Source: Bog-756 sp963704585
Lineage (GTDB): Bacteria; Actinomycetota; Acidimicrobiia; Acidimicrobiales; RAAP-2
Length of the DNA: 64,000 nucleotides
Direction of reading: 5' to 3'
Assembly (NCBI GenBank): GCA_963704585.1
Contig: OY969919.1
Coordinates: 2,356,001-2,420,000, forward strand
Shown: one piece after another, positions 44,919 through 55,384 of the stretch
How positions within the stretch are numbered: the stretch's first letter is position 1
How the letters are laid out: each line of letters starts with the position of its first letter
The notes under the pieces: model-generated
What the model saw: only the letters and a program-made list of their open reading frames with translations
Told to the model about the DNA's origin: nothing
The model's database searches: none
Position numbers and translations under genes: made by a program

Positions 44919-47450
44919 TCACTCGGCGGCGATCGCGGCGAGCACGTCGAGCTTCGCCGCCCGCCGCGCCGGCCACGAGGCGGCGCCCAGCCCAAGCAGT
45001 GCGGCGATGACCAGGAAGACGACGAGGCTCGAGTACGGGACCACGATGTCGGTGATCCCCTGCTGCTTGAGGGACGAGGAGAGGGCGTACCCGAGCCCGG
45101 TGCCGATCACGACGCCGATGATCGCGCCGAAGATCGAGAGGATGACCGCCTCGGTGCGGATCATGGCCTTCACCTGCCGCCGACGCATCCCGACCGCGCG
45201 GAGGAGCCCGATCTCGTGGGTCCGCTCGAAGACGGAGAGGATGAGGGTGTTCACGATGCCGATCAGGGCGATCACGATGGCGAGGGCCAGGAGGGCGTAG
45301 ACGAGGCCGAGCGCCTGGTTGACCTGTGCCTGCTGCGTCTTCTCGAACTCGGCCCGGGTCTGCACCTTCGCGTTGGGGTACGTCGCCAGCGCGGAGGTGA
45401 GTGCCGCGGTGGTCGCCGCGGTGGAGCCGTTGGTCATGCGCACCAGCACCGCGATGGGCAGCTTGTTGTCGAAGTGGGTCTCGTAGAACTGCTGGCTGAC
45501 GACGTAGCTGCCGATGAGCGCGTTCGGCTTGAAGATGCCGCCGATGCGCATGGTGCCGTGCCCGGCGAGCGCGAAGGTGACCGGCACGACCGTGCTGACA
45601 GCCCAGTGCTTCCGGTTGGCGGTGGTCGTGTCGATCAGGAGGTTGCCGGCCGCGAGCGCGGGGACGCCGGTGCCCGAGGTGATCTGGAGGATCAGGGTCT
45701 GCGAGAGTTCGTGGGTGGTGATCGCGGTGAGGGTCGAGACCGACGAGACGAGCTCGAACTGCCCGATGAAGACGCTCGAGACCGCCGAGACGCCAGGAAC
45801 GCCCTGTGCTGCGGTCGCTGTAGCCGCGCTGATCCCGCCGGGGCCGCTGGAGGTGCTCGAGAGGATGTAGTCGGCACTGATCGCCTGGTCGACGCTGGCA
45901 GTCGCCGACTTGGAGAGTGACGCGCCGAACACCGCCATCGTCGACACCAGGGCGAGGCCGACCATGAGTGCGGCGGAAGTCTGCGCAGTGCGTCGCGGGT
46001 TGCGCATCGAGTTCTGACGGCCGAGCCGCCCCGAGATCCCGAGCACGCTCGCGAGCGGACGACCGATGCCGCTCGCCATTGGGCGGGCGATGAACGGGGC
46101 GAGCATGCCGGCACCCACGAAGACGCCGAGCGCGCCGAGGCCGACCAGCTGGATGGCCGACTTGGTCAGCCCGAAGGTAAGGGCGATGATGCCGATGATC
46201 GCGACGGCGGCGCCGATCACGACGCGCCGGCCCGTCGACTGCCCTTCGGCGACCTGGTGGTCCGAGAGGGCCGCCACCGGCGGGATCCGCACGGCCCGTC
46301 GGGCGGGACTGAGCGCGGAGACGACGGTGATGCCGATCCCCAGCACGAGCCCGACGATGACGGTGCGCGCCGAAAAGATGAGGCCGTTCGATGGGAGGCT
46401 GATCCCGAAGCCTTTGAGGAGCGCCTCGAGGCCGAGCGCGCCGAGCAGGCCGAGGCCGAGGCCGATCACCGAGGCGAGCACGCCGACGATCGTGGCCTCG
46501 ATCAGCACCGACCGGAACACCTGCCGGCGACTTGCGCCGAGGATGCGCAGGAGGGCGAGCTCGCGGGTCCGTTGCCCCACGATGATCGAGAAGGTGTTGA
46601 AGATCGTGAACCCACCGACGAAGAGCGCGATGAACGCGAAGACGAGGAGCGCCGTCGAGAAGATCCCGAGCGCCTGGTTGATCGAGTTCGTCTGCTCGTC
46701 GGCGACGGTCTGGCCGGTCACCACCTCCACGCCGGGTGGGAGGACCTTGGCGATCTCGCTCTGGAGGTGCGGGAGGTCGGTGCCCGGCGCGGCCAGAATG
46801 TTGATGGCGTCGAACTGGCCGACGCGCTCGAAGAGCTGCTGGGCGGTCGGGAGCTCGAACGCCGCGATCGTCGCGCCGGCGAGGTTGTTGGCGCTCCCGA
46901 ACTGCGCGATGCCGGAGATGGTGAACGTCTTCGGCGGCCCGATGAGCAGCATCGTGACCTTCTGGCCGACCGAGAAGTGGTACTTGTCGGCGGTCCCGGC
47001 GTCGATCACCACCTGGTCGGGCGTCGCGGGAGGGGTCCCCTGGTGGACGTGGAGCGAGGAGAGGGCCGGGTTCGGGTCGAACGAGACCCCGATGTTGGGT
47101 GCGCCCCCGTTCGCGATCGCCTTCCCCTCCGGGCTCACGGGCTGCGCGAAGCCCGAGACGGTGCCGTTCGCGTACTGGATACCGGGGACCGCGCGTACCG
47201 TGGCGAGGAGCGATTCGGGAATCGGCTTGCGTTGGGCGACTCCGGCCGACCCGGTGAATGCCGCCTTCGCCCGCACCTCGAAGTTCACGTTCTGGTACAC
47301 GTTGTTGAAGAGCGTGGTGAACGTGTTGTGCAGGGTGTCGGTGAGCACGAGGGTTCCGGTCACGAACGTCACGCCGAGCACGATGGCCAGGGCGGTCAGC
47401 GTGAGCCGGAGCTTGTGCGCGAGGAGTCCCTTGAGGGTCGCCTTCCACAT
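44919..47450 (-). CDS. ABC transporter permease, FtsX/MacB type
   Basis: An 843-residue protein from ATG 47450. Two FtsX-like modules are present: an N-terminal span (LTLTALAIVLGVTFVTG), an external part, three spans around residue 280-450 (VFAFIALFVGGFTIFN, ILGASRRQVFRSVL), a second external part (450-700), and three C-terminal spans (ALLALAIVIALIGIVNTL, LLRAVGMRRRQVKAMI). It begins one base after its ATPase gene and forms a MacB/LolCDE-like complex that moves lipids, peptides or toxins at the outer membrane face. Confidence 0.92.
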   Translation of the reverse strand: MWKATLKGLLAHKLRLTLTALAIVLGVTFVTGTLVLTDTLHNTFTTLFNNVYQNVNFEVRAKAAFTGSAGVAQRKPIPESLLATVRAVPGIQYANGTVSGFAQPVSPEGKAIANGGAPNIGVSFDPNPALSSLHVHQGTPPATPDQVVIDAGTADKYHFSVGQKVTMLLIGPPKTFTISGIAQFGSANNLAGATIAAFELPTAQQLFERVGQFDAINILAAPGTDLPHLQSEIAKVLPPGVEVVTGQTVADEQTNSINQALGIFSTALLVFAFIALFVGGFTIFNTFSIIVGQRTRELALLRILGASRRQVFRSVLIEATIVGVLASVIGLGLGLLGALGLEALLKGFGISLPSNGLIFSARTVIVGLVLGIGITVVSALSPARRAVRIPPVAALSDHQVAEGQSTGRRVVIGAAVAIIGIIALTFGLTKSAIQLVGLGALGVFVGAGMLAPFIARPMASGIGRPLASVLGISGRLGRQNSMRNPRRTAQTSAALMVGLALVSTMAVFGASLSKSATASVDQAISADYILSSTSSGPGGISAATATAAQGVPGVSAVSSVFIGQFELVSSVSTLTAITTHELSQTLILQITSGTGVPALAAGNLLIDTTTANRKHWAVSTVVPVTFALAGHGTMRIGGIFKPNALIGSYVVSQQFYETHFDNKLPIAVLVRMTNGSTAATTAALTSALATYPNAKVQTRAEFEKTQQAQVNQALGLVYALLALAIVIALIGIVNTLILSVFERTHEIGLLRAVGMRRRQVKAMIRTEAVILSIFGAIIGVVIGTGLGYALSSSLKQQGITDIVVPYSSLVVFLVIAALLGLGAASWPARRAAKLDVLAAIAAE

Positions 47451-47451
47451 G

Positions 47452-48222
47452 TCAGCCTCCGAGCGCCGCCATGCGCTCGAGCACGGTGGCGGCCGTCGGG
47501 GAGATGAGGTCGCCGACGACCTTGCCGTCGGCGAGGAAGACCACACGGTCGGATTGCGCGGCACCGCGCGGATCGTGGGTCACCATCGCGATGGTCTGCC
47601 CGAACTCGGTGACCGACCGCCGGAGGAAGGCGAGCAGCTCGGCCGAGGCGTTCGAGTCGAGATTGCCGGTGGGCTCGTCGGCGAAGATCAGCTCGGGTCT
47701 CGCGATGAGCGCGCGGGCGCACGCGACGCGCTGCTGCTGGCCGCCGGAGAGCTCGTTCGGCAGGTGGGAGAGCCGGTCGCCGATCGCGAGCTGGTCGACC
47801 AGGTAGCGGAACCACTCGGCGTCCACCGGCCGACCCGCGAGGTCGCAGGGGAGCACGATGTTCTCGCCGGCGGTCAGGGTCGGGACGAGGTTGAACGACT
47901 GGAAGACGAAGCCGATGCGGTCGCGCCGCAGGCGCGTCAGCCCCGAGTCGTCGAGGGTGCTGATCTCCTCGTCCCCGATGAAGACCTCGCCCGCGGTCGG
48001 CCGGTCGAGTCCGGCCATGCAGTGCATGAGCGTCGACTTGCCCGAGCCGGACGGGCCCATCACCGCGGTGAACCTGCCGCGCTCGAATTCGACGTCGATG
48101 CCGTCGAGCGCGCGGACCAAGGCCTCGCTCGTGCCGTACGTCTTGGTGAGACCGACCCCGCGCGCCGCGACGCCGTCCGGCGCTGCCTGCGAACCGGGTG
48201 CCGCCGAGTCGGTCAGGGTCAT
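47452..48222 (-). CDS. ABC transporter ATPase, MacB/LolD type
   Basis: A 256-residue ATPase from ATG 48222 with Walker A GPSGSGKST, Q-loop VFQSFNLVPTLTAGENI, signature LSGGQQQR, Walker B ELIFADEPTGNLDS and H-loop MVTHDPR. It is the partner of the FtsX/MacB permease one base downstream. The FQSFNL and NLDS motifs are the hallmark of the LolD/MacB subfamily. Confidence 0.94.
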   Translation of the reverse strand: MTLTDSAAPGSQAAPDGVAARGVGLTKTYGTSEALVRALDGIDVEFERGRFTAVMGPSGSGKSTLMHCMAGLDRPTAGEVFIGDEEISTLDDSGLTRLRRDRIGFVFQSFNLVPTLTAGENIVLPCDLAGRPVDAEWFRYLVDQLAIGDRLSHLPNELSGGQQQRVACARALIARPELIFADEPTGNLDSNASAELLAFLRRSVTEFGQTIAMVTHDPRGAAQSDRVVFLADGKVVGDLISPTAATVLERMAALGG

Positions 48223-48417
48223 CGCAGTCCACCTTCCCGTGTGGCGCGAACGGCCACGCCGTGCTGCCAGCCTCGCGTGTCCCCGTCAGGTGGGCCAGTC
48301 GACGGTCGGCCGGTGACCCCCGCACTGCGGCCGGTGATCTCCACGCTTCGCCCGGTACGGTGAACGCTCCGTGACGAACCTCCTGCTGCACAGCGCCGAC
48401 GCCGTGAGGGACCTCCG

Positions 48418-49930
48418 TTGAGACCGTGGACCGACCATCTGCCCGGCGCGAGCGCAACCGGTGTCGGGGCGGTCGAACTGTCGGGGACGCTGCCCGTCGC
48501 CTGGTCGCAGCGGTGGGCGTCGGACCCCACGGCGCCGCTCTTCTGCGAGCCGGGCTGCTCGCCCCGGTGGTGGAGCGCGGAGGAGTTCGACGGAGCGACC
48601 CGCCGCGTGGCCGGTCGGCTGTGCGGCGCCGGGCTGGTGCCCGGGGACCGGGTGCTCTGGTCGACCAGCTCGTCGGTCATCTCGCTCGCCGCCCACGTGG
48701 GCGCATTGCGTGCGGGCCTCGTCGTCGTGCCGGCGAACCCCGCGCTCACCGAGCGCGAGCTCGCCTTCCTCGCGGGCGACGCGTGGCCGGCCTGCGCGAT
48801 CGTCGATCGTGACGAGCACGCCCGGTGGCTGCGGGCCGAGCTCGGAGAGCGGGTGCCGGTCGTCGGTCCCGCGCTCGAACTGCCCGACGGCGACGCCGGC
48901 GCGCTCGACCGGGCGGACCCGGAGGATGCCGCACTCATCTGCTACACCTCGGGGACCACCGGCACACCGAAGGGTGCGGTCCTGCGCCATGCCAACCTCG
49001 CGGCCGGCACCGCGTCCGTGGTCGCCGCCTGGCGTTGGACGCCGGACGACCGGCTGGTCCACGCGCTCCCCGTCTTCCACGCGCACGGCCTCTGCGTCGG
49101 CGTCTACGGGACGCTCACCGCGGGAGCCTCGGCCGTCCTCCTCCCCGGGTTCGACCCGGAGGGGGTGGTGGACGCGATCGTCTCGCACCGGGGGTCCCTC
49201 TTCTTCGGCGTGCCGACGATGTACCACCGGCTCCTCCGCGGCGGACCTGGCCCGCGGGCTCCGCCCCCTGCGGCTGTGCGTGTCGGGCTCCGCGCCGCTG
49301 CCCGCGGCGCTCTTCGACGAGGTCGCCGCCGCGACCGGTACCCGCGTCCTCGAGCGGTACGGCATGACCGAGACGCTCATGCTCGTCTCCAACCCGGTCG
49401 AGGGCGAGCGGCGGGCCGGCACGGTCGGTTTCCCGCTCCCCGGGGTCGAGCTCGCCTTCGCCGAGGACGGTGAGATCCTCGTGCGCGGACCGAACGTGTT
49501 CGGCGGCTACTGGGAGCGCCCGGAGGTGGACCGCGAGGTCTTCACCGACTCCGACCTGGGCGGGACGGGACCCTGGTTCCGCACCGGCGACCTCGGGACG
49601 GACGAGGACGGGTACCTGATGATCCGTGGAAGGTCGAAGGAGCTCGTCATCTCGGGCGGCTTCAACGTCTACCCCGCCGAGGTCGAGGACGTGCTGCGCG
49701 CCCATCCGGCCGTGGCCGAGGTGGCGGTCGCCGGCACGCCCTCACCGGAGTGGGGCGAGGTGGTGACCGCCTGGATCGTCCCGGACGGCGTGCCGCCCAC
49801 GGTCGAGGAGCTCGCCGCGTTCACCGAGGAGACCCTCGCACCCTACAAGCGGCCTCGTGTGATCCGGGTGGTCGACGAGCTGCCGCGCAACGCGATGGGG
49901 AAGGTCGTGCGGAGCCGGCTCGGCGGGTGA
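48418..49930 (+). CDS. Acyl-CoA synthetase (AMP-forming), one frame break
   Basis: The likely start is TTG 48418 with AGGGA upstream. The first half has the P-loop YTSGTTGTPKGAVLRHANL (ATP/AMP binding) and LPVFHAHGLCVGVYG. At about 49236 the frame breaks; deleting one C in CTCCTCCGCGGCGG joins MYHRLL to AADLARGLRPLRL. The second half has RYGMTETLML, GPNVFGGYWERPE, FRTGDLGTDEDGYLMI and the C-terminal Lys (PRNAMGKVVRSRL). Corrected length is 503 residues. It activates a carboxylic acid to its CoA ester, like malonyl-CoA or other short-chain synthetases. It is divergent from the ABC ATPase. Confidence 0.88.
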
Positions 49931-49983
49931 GCCGGGTGCGCGCGGTCGGTGTCCGGGTGCGCGGGGACGGTCACCCCGGGGTG

Positions 49984-50493
49984 TCACGGCGCGAAGTCGC
50001 CGATGCCCGCGCGGAGCTTCCGCACGATGCGGGTCAGCTCGCGGAGGTCCCGGTTCCCGAGCACGTCGAGGCCGAAGTCCACGGCGTTGACCGCGGCGGT
50101 CGCGCGACGGGCCAGTCGCCGGCCGTCCTCGGTGATCTCGGCGAGCGTGGTGCGTCCGTCGGAGGGGTGGGGGACGCGCCGCACGAGCCCCTGTGCCTCG
50201 AGTCGGTCGACGATGTTGGTCACGCTCGTCGGGTGGATCATGAGGCGCTGCCCCATCTTCCCGAGCGGGAGCGAGCCCCGGCGGCTGAAGGAGAGCAGCA
50301 CGAGTCCTTCGTACCTGGCGAACGTGAGCCCGAAGGGTCGGAGCGCGCCGTCCACCGCGGCGAGCACGACCTGCTGCGCCCGCATGATCGACGTCGCGGC
50401 CGCCATGGCATCGGAGACGTCGGTGTCCCACCGTGCAGCCCACTGCGAACGCGCCTCTTCGATCGGGTCGAATTCGAGCGGTCCGGCCGTCAC
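49984..50493 (-). CDS. MarR-family transcriptional regulator
   Basis: A 169-residue protein from a probable GTG at 50493. The winged helix is visible: FGLTFARYEGLVLLSFSRRG, LPLGKMGQRLMIHPTSVTNIVDRL, EAQGLVRRVPHPSDGRTTLAEIT. The MarR fold usually binds its own promoter and is relieved by small phenolic or acyl ligands. It is next to the acyl-CoA synthetase (convergent) and divergent from the B12-binding-like protein; either could be a target. Confidence 0.9.
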   Translation of the reverse strand: MTAGPLEFDPIEEARSQWAARWDTDVSDAMAAATSIMRAQQVVLAAVDGALRPFGLTFARYEGLVLLSFSRRGSLPLGKMGQRLMIHPTSVTNIVDRLEAQGLVRRVPHPSDGRTTLAEITEDGRRLARRATAAVNAVDFGLDVLGNRDLRELTRIVRKLRAGIGDFAP

Positions 50494-50576
50494 TTCGAGG
50501 AGGCTATCGTGCGCTCGACGCCGGCCAGCAGTGCGTGCGGGCCGCACCGGAGCGGCGGACGACGGTGACGGTGACG

Positions 50577-51383
50577 ATGGCAACGCTCGACGACGACCTC
50601 GGTTCCCCGGTCCCCCTCCCGCGGCCACCGGTGCGCATCGTCTCGCTGGTGCCCTCCCTCACCGAGACGCTGGCCGAGTGCGCGGGCGAGCGGCTCGTCG
50701 GCGCGACCGAGTGGTGCACGAGGCCTGCGGGACTCGCGGTCGCCCGCGTGCGCGGGACGAAGAACCCCGACCATGCCGCGATCGCTGCGATCGCGCCCGA
50801 CCTCGTCGTGGCCAACCGCGAGGAGAACCGGAGAGTCGACGTCGAACGCCTCCGCCGCAACGGCGTCCCCGTCTGGGTCACGGTCGTCGAGTCGGTCGAC
50901 CAGGCCCTCTTGTCCATCGCCCGCCTGTGCACCGAGGCGCTCGGGCTCCCGGTCCCCGGATGGATCGAGCGCGCGGCAGCCGCGTGGTCCGCCCCGCCGC
51001 GGCTACCGCGACGACGGGTGGTCGTTCCGATCTGGCGTGACCCGTGGATAGTGGTGGGCTCGACGACGTTCGCCGGCGATGTGCTCGTCCGCCTCGGGCT
51101 CGACCACGTCTTCGCCGCGGCCGGCGAACGGTACCCGCGGATCGGGCTCGAGGGGCTGCTCGACACGGCTACCGACCTGGTGCTCCTGCCGGACGAGCCG
51201 TACGAGTTCACCGCGGACGACGGGCCCGAGGTCTTCCCGGACCTGCCGGTCGCGCTGGTGTCCGGCCGAAGCCTCACCTGGTACGGCCCGTCGATGGCCA
51301 CCGCACGCGCCGAGCTCGAGCGCGCCGTCGTCGAGACCCTCGACCGGTGGCCGGAAGGCGACGGTCAGACGTTCCGCCGGTAG
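50577..51383 (+). CDS. Cobalamin-binding (BtuF-like) protein without signal peptide
   Basis: A 268-residue protein from ATG 50577 with the helical-backbone metal receptor fold: VRIVSLVPSLTETLAECAGE, LVGATEWCTRPAGLA, RGTKNPDHAAIAAIAPDLVV, NREENRRVDVERLRRNGV, and VSGRSLTWYGPSMATARAE near the end. BtuF relatives bind vitamin B12 or iron chelates. No signal peptide or lipobox is seen, so it may be cytoplasmic. It converges on and overlaps by 19 bases the B12-dependent mutase gene, consistent with a B12 link. Confidence 0.85.
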   Translation: MATLDDDLGSPVPLPRPPVRIVSLVPSLTETLAECAGERLVGATEWCTRPAGLAVARVRGTKNPDHAAIAAIAPDLVVANREENRRVDVERLRRNGVPVWVTVVESVDQALLSIARLCTEALGLPVPGWIERAAAAWSAPPRLPRRRVVVPIWRDPWIVVGSTTFAGDVLVRLGLDHVFAAAGERYPRIGLEGLLDTATDLVLLPDEPYEFTADDGPEVFPDLPVALVSGRSLTWYGPSMATARAELERAVVETLDRWPEGDGQTFRR

Positions 51384-54300
51384 GAACCGCCGACCTCGAA
51401 GAGCGCGTGGGTGATCTCGCCGAGGGTCGCGTGCCGGACGGTCCGCATGAGCTCGGCGAAGACGTTGCCCCCGTCGAGCGCGACCTGCCGCAGCGCGTCG
51501 AGCGCGGCCTCCCGGTCGGTCGCGTGCGCCTCTCGGAACGCTCGCACCCTGGTGAGCTGCCGCTGCTTCTCCTCCTCGGTCGAGCGAGCGAGCTCGATCG
51601 GCCCAGTCGGCTCCCCGGCTGCGGGCACGGTGAAGGTGTTGACCCCGACGATGGGCAGCGTGCCGTCGTGCTTCCGCTCCTCGTAGAGCATCGAGTCGTC
51701 CTGGATCCTGCCGCGCTCGATAGCCGGTCTCCATCGCACCGAGCACACCGCCGCGCTCGCTGATCCGCTCGAGCTCAGCGAGGACCGCCTCCTCCACGAG
51801 ATCGGTGAGCTCCTCGACGACGAAGCTCCCCTGGAGTGGGTTCTCGTTCATCGCGAGCCCCCACTCCTTGGAGATGATGAGCTGGATCGCGAGCGCTCGC
51901 CGGACGGACTCCTCGGTCGGCGTCGTCACCGCCTCGTCGTAGGCGTTGGTGTGCAGGCTGTTCGCGTTGTCGTAGATCGCGCAGAGGGCCTGCAGCGTGG
52001 TCCGGATGTCGTTGAAGGCCATCTCCTGCGCGTGCAGGGATCGCCCCGACGTCTGGACGTGGTACTTCAGCCGCTGCGAGCGCTCGTTCGCCCCGTAGCG
52101 GTCGCGCATCGCGACCGCCCAGATGCGCCGTGCGACGCGGCCGATGACCGTGTACTCGGGGTCCATGCCGTTCGAGAAGAAGAAGGAGAGGTGTGAGGCG
52201 AAGTCGTCGACGTCCATCCCGCGGGCGAGGTACGACTCGACGTAGGTGAAGCCGTTGGCGAGGGTGAACGCGAGCTGGGTGACGGGGTTCGCCCCGGCTT
52301 CGGCGATGTGGTAGCCGGAGATCGAGACCGAGTAGAAATTGTCGACCTCGCGCTCGATGAACCACTCCTGGATGTCGGCCATGACGCCGAGCGAGAACTC
52401 CGTCGAGAAGATGCACGTGTTCTGCCCCTGGTCCTCCTTGAGGATGTCGGCCTGGACCGTGCCCCGGACGCGGCGCAGGACGTCGGCCTCGATCTCCTCC
52501 GCCTCGTCCGGTGTCGGGGCGCGCCCGTGCTCGGCCCCGAAGCGGTCGACCTGCTGGACGATCGCGGTGTTGAAGTACATGGCGAGGATCGTCGGGGCCG
52601 GACCGTTGATGGTCATGGAGACCGACGTCGACGGATCGCAGAGGTCGAAGCCCTCGAAGAGCGCCTTCATGTCGTCGAGCGTCGCGATTGACACGCCCGA
52701 GGTGCCGATCTTCCCGTAGACGTCGGGCCGCTCCTCGGGATCGAATCCGTAGAGGGTCACCGAGTCGAACGCGGTGGAGAGCCGGGTCGCCGGCTGCCCC
52801 TCCGCGAGCAGGTGGAAGCGGCGGTTGGTGCGGAAGGCGTCACCCTCCCCGGCGAACATGCGGGCCGGGTCCTCGCCCTCGCGCTTGGTCGCGAAGACGC
52901 CGGCGGTGTAGGGGAAGTGGCCCGGCAGGTGCTCGGCGCGCAGCCACCGGAGGAGCTCGCCGTGGTCGGTGAAGCGCGGGATGGCGACACGCGGGATCTC
53001 GCTACCGGTCAGGGAGGTCCTGCGCTGAGCGACCGGTGACCGGTCGCCGGCCCCGGGCGCCGCGACGTCGACCGGATCCGACGCAGCCTCCCGCACGGTG
53101 TCCCACTCGTCGAGCAGCCGGCGCGCCTCGGGATCGAGCCCGTCGTGGAGCTGCGCTGCGAGCTCGCCGAGCCCCCCGGACTCGATCCCCCGTTCGTCCG
53201 CGAGCCGGAGCGCTGCGGTGAGCTGCTGCGCCTGCCGGGCCTCGGTGCCGAGTGCGTCGGTTCTCCGGTGGTACTCGCGGACGGCGCCCGCGATGTCCGA
53301 GAGGTACCGCTGGCGCGCCGCTGGGACGATGGGCGAGGACGCCGTCGATGCCCGGGCGTCGACGGCGGGAAGGACGCCGTCCCCGGCGGTGAGGCCTGCG
53401 TCGGCCAGCCGCGCGACCAGGTGGTGGTAGAGCGCGGTCGTCCCGTCGTCGTTGAAGTGCGCGGCGATGGTGCCGAAGACCGGCGGCGAAGCGCCGCCGT
53501 CTCCACGGTGGTCGCGGGCCCACTGCCGGGTCACCTGACGCAGCGCGTCCTCGGCACCCCGACGGTCGAACTTGTTGATGGCGACGACGTCCGCGAGATC
53601 GAGCATGTCGATCTTCTCGAGCTGGGAGGGCGCTCCGTACTCGGGTGTCATGACGTAGAGCGAGAGGTCGGCGAGCTCGGCGATGGCGGCATCGCCCTGG
53701 CCGATGCCGGGTGTCTCGACGATCACGAGGTCGAAACCTGCGAGCGCGCACGCCGCCGTCACGAGGACGATCCCCTCCGGCAGCTCCGAACCCGACCGCC
53801 GGGTCGCCATCGACCGGAAGAAGACGTTGGGCGAGTCGATCGCGTTCATGCGGATCCGGTCGCCGAGCAGCGCACCACCGCCCCGCCGGCGTGTCGGGTC
53901 GACGGCGATCACGGCGACCGAGAGCTTGTCCTCCTGGTCGTTGCGCAGACGGCGGACGAGCTCGTCGGTGAGAGACGACTTTCCGGATCCGCCCGTGCCG
54001 GTGATGCCGAGCACCGGCACCCGCCGCCGCTCCGACGCCGCCGCCAGCGCATCGGCGAGGGAGGGTTCGAGCGCGCCGGTCTCGATGCAGGTGATCGCGC
54101 GGGCAAGGGCGCGACGGTCGCCGGAAGCGAGATCATCCGGGGTGGGCCGCGCTCCCTGGGTCAGGTCGCGGTCGCACTCCTCGACGAGCAGGTTGATCAT
54201 CTGGACGAGCCCGAGCCGCTGGCCGTCGGCCGGCGAGAAGACGCGGCGGACGCCGTAGGCCTCGAGCTCGGCGATCTCGGACGGGACGATCACGCCGCCA

Positions 54301-54596
54301 CCGCCGCCGTACACGGCGACGTCGTCCCGGCCCTCGGCTCGGAGCCGGTCGACCAGGTACCGGAAGTACTCCATGTGGCCGCCCTGGTACGAGCTGACCG
54401 CCACGCCCTGGACGTCCTCGTCGACGGCCGCGCGCACGACCTCGTCGACCGACCGGTTGTGTCCGAGGTGGACGACTTCGGCACCCTGCGACTGCAGGAG
54501 GCGCCGCATGATGTTGATCGCCGCGTCGTGCCCGTCGAAGAGGCTGGCAGCCGTGACGAAGCGCACCGGATGGACCGGACGGTGGAGCGTGCTCAC
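51365..54596 (-). CDS. icmF: Fused isobutyryl-CoA mutase IcmF (one frame break)
   Basis: A 1076-residue adenosylcobalamin-dependent mutase after correction. The start is GTG 54596 (GAAGGGA upstream). Domain order: B12-binding domain with SLFDGHDAAINIMRRLL (residues 18-34), a MeaI-like GTPase chaperone with GITGTGGSGKSSL (197-209), and a mutase domain with RFHLLAEGQPATRLSTAFDS, VSISGYHIAEAGANPVTQ and NENPLQGSFVVEELT. At about 51727 the frame breaks after AMETGY; dropping one C gives ERGRIQDDSMLYEE and the normal end GNVFAELMRTVRHATLGEI. It interconverts isobutyryl- and butyryl-CoA; some members use isovaleryl/pivalyl-CoA. Confidence 0.93.
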
Positions 54597-54784
54597 CGGC
54601 CACGTCCCTTCCGCCCGAGTGCCCCGGGCAGGAGAGTCACCATCCCCCAAGATTACTACAACGTCCTACTATTCGTCGAGGCCCGGCGGTGCTGCGGTAG
54701 ACAGGTGCCGTCGAACCGGGGTTTGGGCCTGCTCGGGTTCGGCGTTGCCCTCGTACTCGCAGCGGACCCTCGGGAGCGGACCAC

Positions 54785-55321
54785 ATGACCAACGTCCACG
54801 CGGCCGACCTCGCCCTTCTGGTCTTCCGGATCGCGATCGGCGCGGTCTTCCTCGCGCACGGCATCAACCACATCTTCGGGGGCGGCAAGATCGCCGGGAC
54901 CGGACGGTGGTTCGAGAGCCTCGGGATGAAGCCCGGCTGGCTGCACGCGTGGACCGCCAGCCTCACCGAGATCGGCGCCGGGGCGCTGCTCGTCCTCGGA
55001 CTGCTGACCCCCCTCGGGGGCGCGGGAGTCGTCGGCGTGATGCTGGTCGCCTGGATCACCAACCATCTGAAGAACGGGTTCTTCATCTTCCGTCCCGGCG
55101 AGGGGTGGGAGTACGTCATGGTGCTCACCGTCACCGGCTTCACCCTCGCCATCCTCGGGCCGGGCGAGTGGAGCCTCGACCATGCCGCCGGGCTCTCCAG
55201 CCTGTGGGGCTGGACGGGTCTGTGGGTCGCGCTCATCGGAGGCGTCGGCGGCGCGGCCGCCCTCCTGCTCGGGTTCTGGCGACCGGAGCGCACACCCGCG
55301 AACGAGGCCGCGTCCGACTGA
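54785..55321 (+). CDS. DoxX-family membrane protein
   Basis: A 178-residue protein with four hydrophobic spans: LALLVFRIAIGAVFLAHGI, TEIGAGALLVLGLLTPLGG, VMVLTVTGFTLAILG and GLWVALIGGVGGAAALLLG. HGINHIFGG and GGKIAGTGRWFESLGMKPG match the DoxX/DoxD-like group, some of which act in thiol or quinone redox systems. It is divergent from icmF with a 188-base promoter region between them. Confidence 0.92.
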   Translation: MTNVHAADLALLVFRIAIGAVFLAHGINHIFGGGKIAGTGRWFESLGMKPGWLHAWTASLTEIGAGALLVLGLLTPLGGAGVVGVMLVAWITNHLKNGFFIFRPGEGWEYVMVLTVTGFTLAILGPGEWSLDHAAGLSSLWGWTGLWVALIGGVGGAAALLLGFWRPERTPANEAASD

Positions 55322-55384
55322 CGACGCGCAGGTCCGGCGGGGCGCCGGGCCGGGCGTTCGTCCCGCCCCGTTGACCCGGTCCTG

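Noticed and set aside
46066..48363. Plus-strand open frame of 765 codons
   Set aside because: Antisense of the FtsX permease and ATPase; no family motif.
51003..54650. IcmF frame running to 51003
   Set aside because: After about 51727 this frame is Arg/Gly-rich noise; the mutase ends at 51365 in the neighbouring frame, where the conserved C-terminus is found.
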